From Bacteroides sp. (GTDB lineage: Bacteria; Bacteroidota; Bacteroidia; Bacteroidales; Bacteroidaceae): a stretch of 5,458 nucleotides of DNA. A model generated the notes under the pieces. The model saw nothing but the letters and a program-made list of their open reading frames with translations, made no database searches and was not told where the DNA came from. Below are positions 5,395 through 5,458 of this stretch, piece by piece (position 1 is the first letter of the stretch; every line of letters starts with the position of its first letter). Both the position numbers and the translations under genes were made by a program. The DNA lies in the NCBI GenBank assembly GCA_019412865.1, contig DXOJ01000720.1, positions 1 through 5,458 of the forward strand, written 5' to 3'.

Positions 5395-5458
5395 TGTTTA
5401 TTCCTTTCTGTTTTATCTCCATATTCTTTGTTCTATTCTATTTTTACTATTTTATCTT

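Noticed and set aside
1..5458. CRISPR array, tRNA, rRNA or insertion-sequence ends
   Set aside because: No regularly spaced long repeats, cloverleaf sequences, rRNA segments or transposase motifs were seen.

Overview
The window looks like chromosomal DNA of an anaerobic gut-type Firmicute, probably Lachnospiraceae or a close clostridial relative. The pointers are AT-rich codon use, strong AGGAGG-type ribosome sites, a clostridial-style solute-binding lipoprotein start, a cytoplasmic GH43 glycosidase and a ParB-like gene of the type carried by clostridial conjugative elements. This placement is inference. Every gene I accept is on the minus strand, so the window reads from its right end to its left.

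Right part (5394 to about 3540): an intact GH43 glycosidase with its three catalytic acidic residues, then a convincing lipoprotein start that breaks off after 75 codons. It is followed by an unrecognised out-of-frame coding remnant (3397-3546) and a strong intrinsic terminator (3319-3362). I read this as a carbohydrate-use locus whose solute-binding gene was cut by a deletion or insertion.

Middle (3291-2719): a ParB/Spo0J-like gene keeping the N-terminal CTP/DNA-binding ParB domain but ending where the helix-turn-helix half should begin. It is probably a relic of an integrated mobile element.

Intergenic region (2718-2485): a sigma-A-like promoter preceded by GCAAC motifs spaced 20-21, 20, 30 and 20 bp apart, close to whole helical turns. 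A short inverted repeat lies in the promoter spacer. This looks like a regulatory array.

Left part (2484 to 1): a tightly packed three-gene operon. Its first gene encodes an unusual fusion of an XRE-type helix-turn-helix, a PIN nuclease domain with all four expected acidic residues, and ankyrin repeats with a basic tail. The second encodes a compact radical SAM protein with a SPASM/twitch-like cysteine cluster. The third encodes a P-loop kinase-like protein that runs off the window and starts at TTG. The coding regions overlap by 7 and 4 bases, so translation is probably coupled. I do not recognise this combination as a named system. Its architecture (regulator-nuclease-sensor, modifying enzyme, NTP-using enzyme), low GC and position beside a mobile-element relic make it a candidate accessory or defence/conflict module. 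The function is not shown by the sequence.
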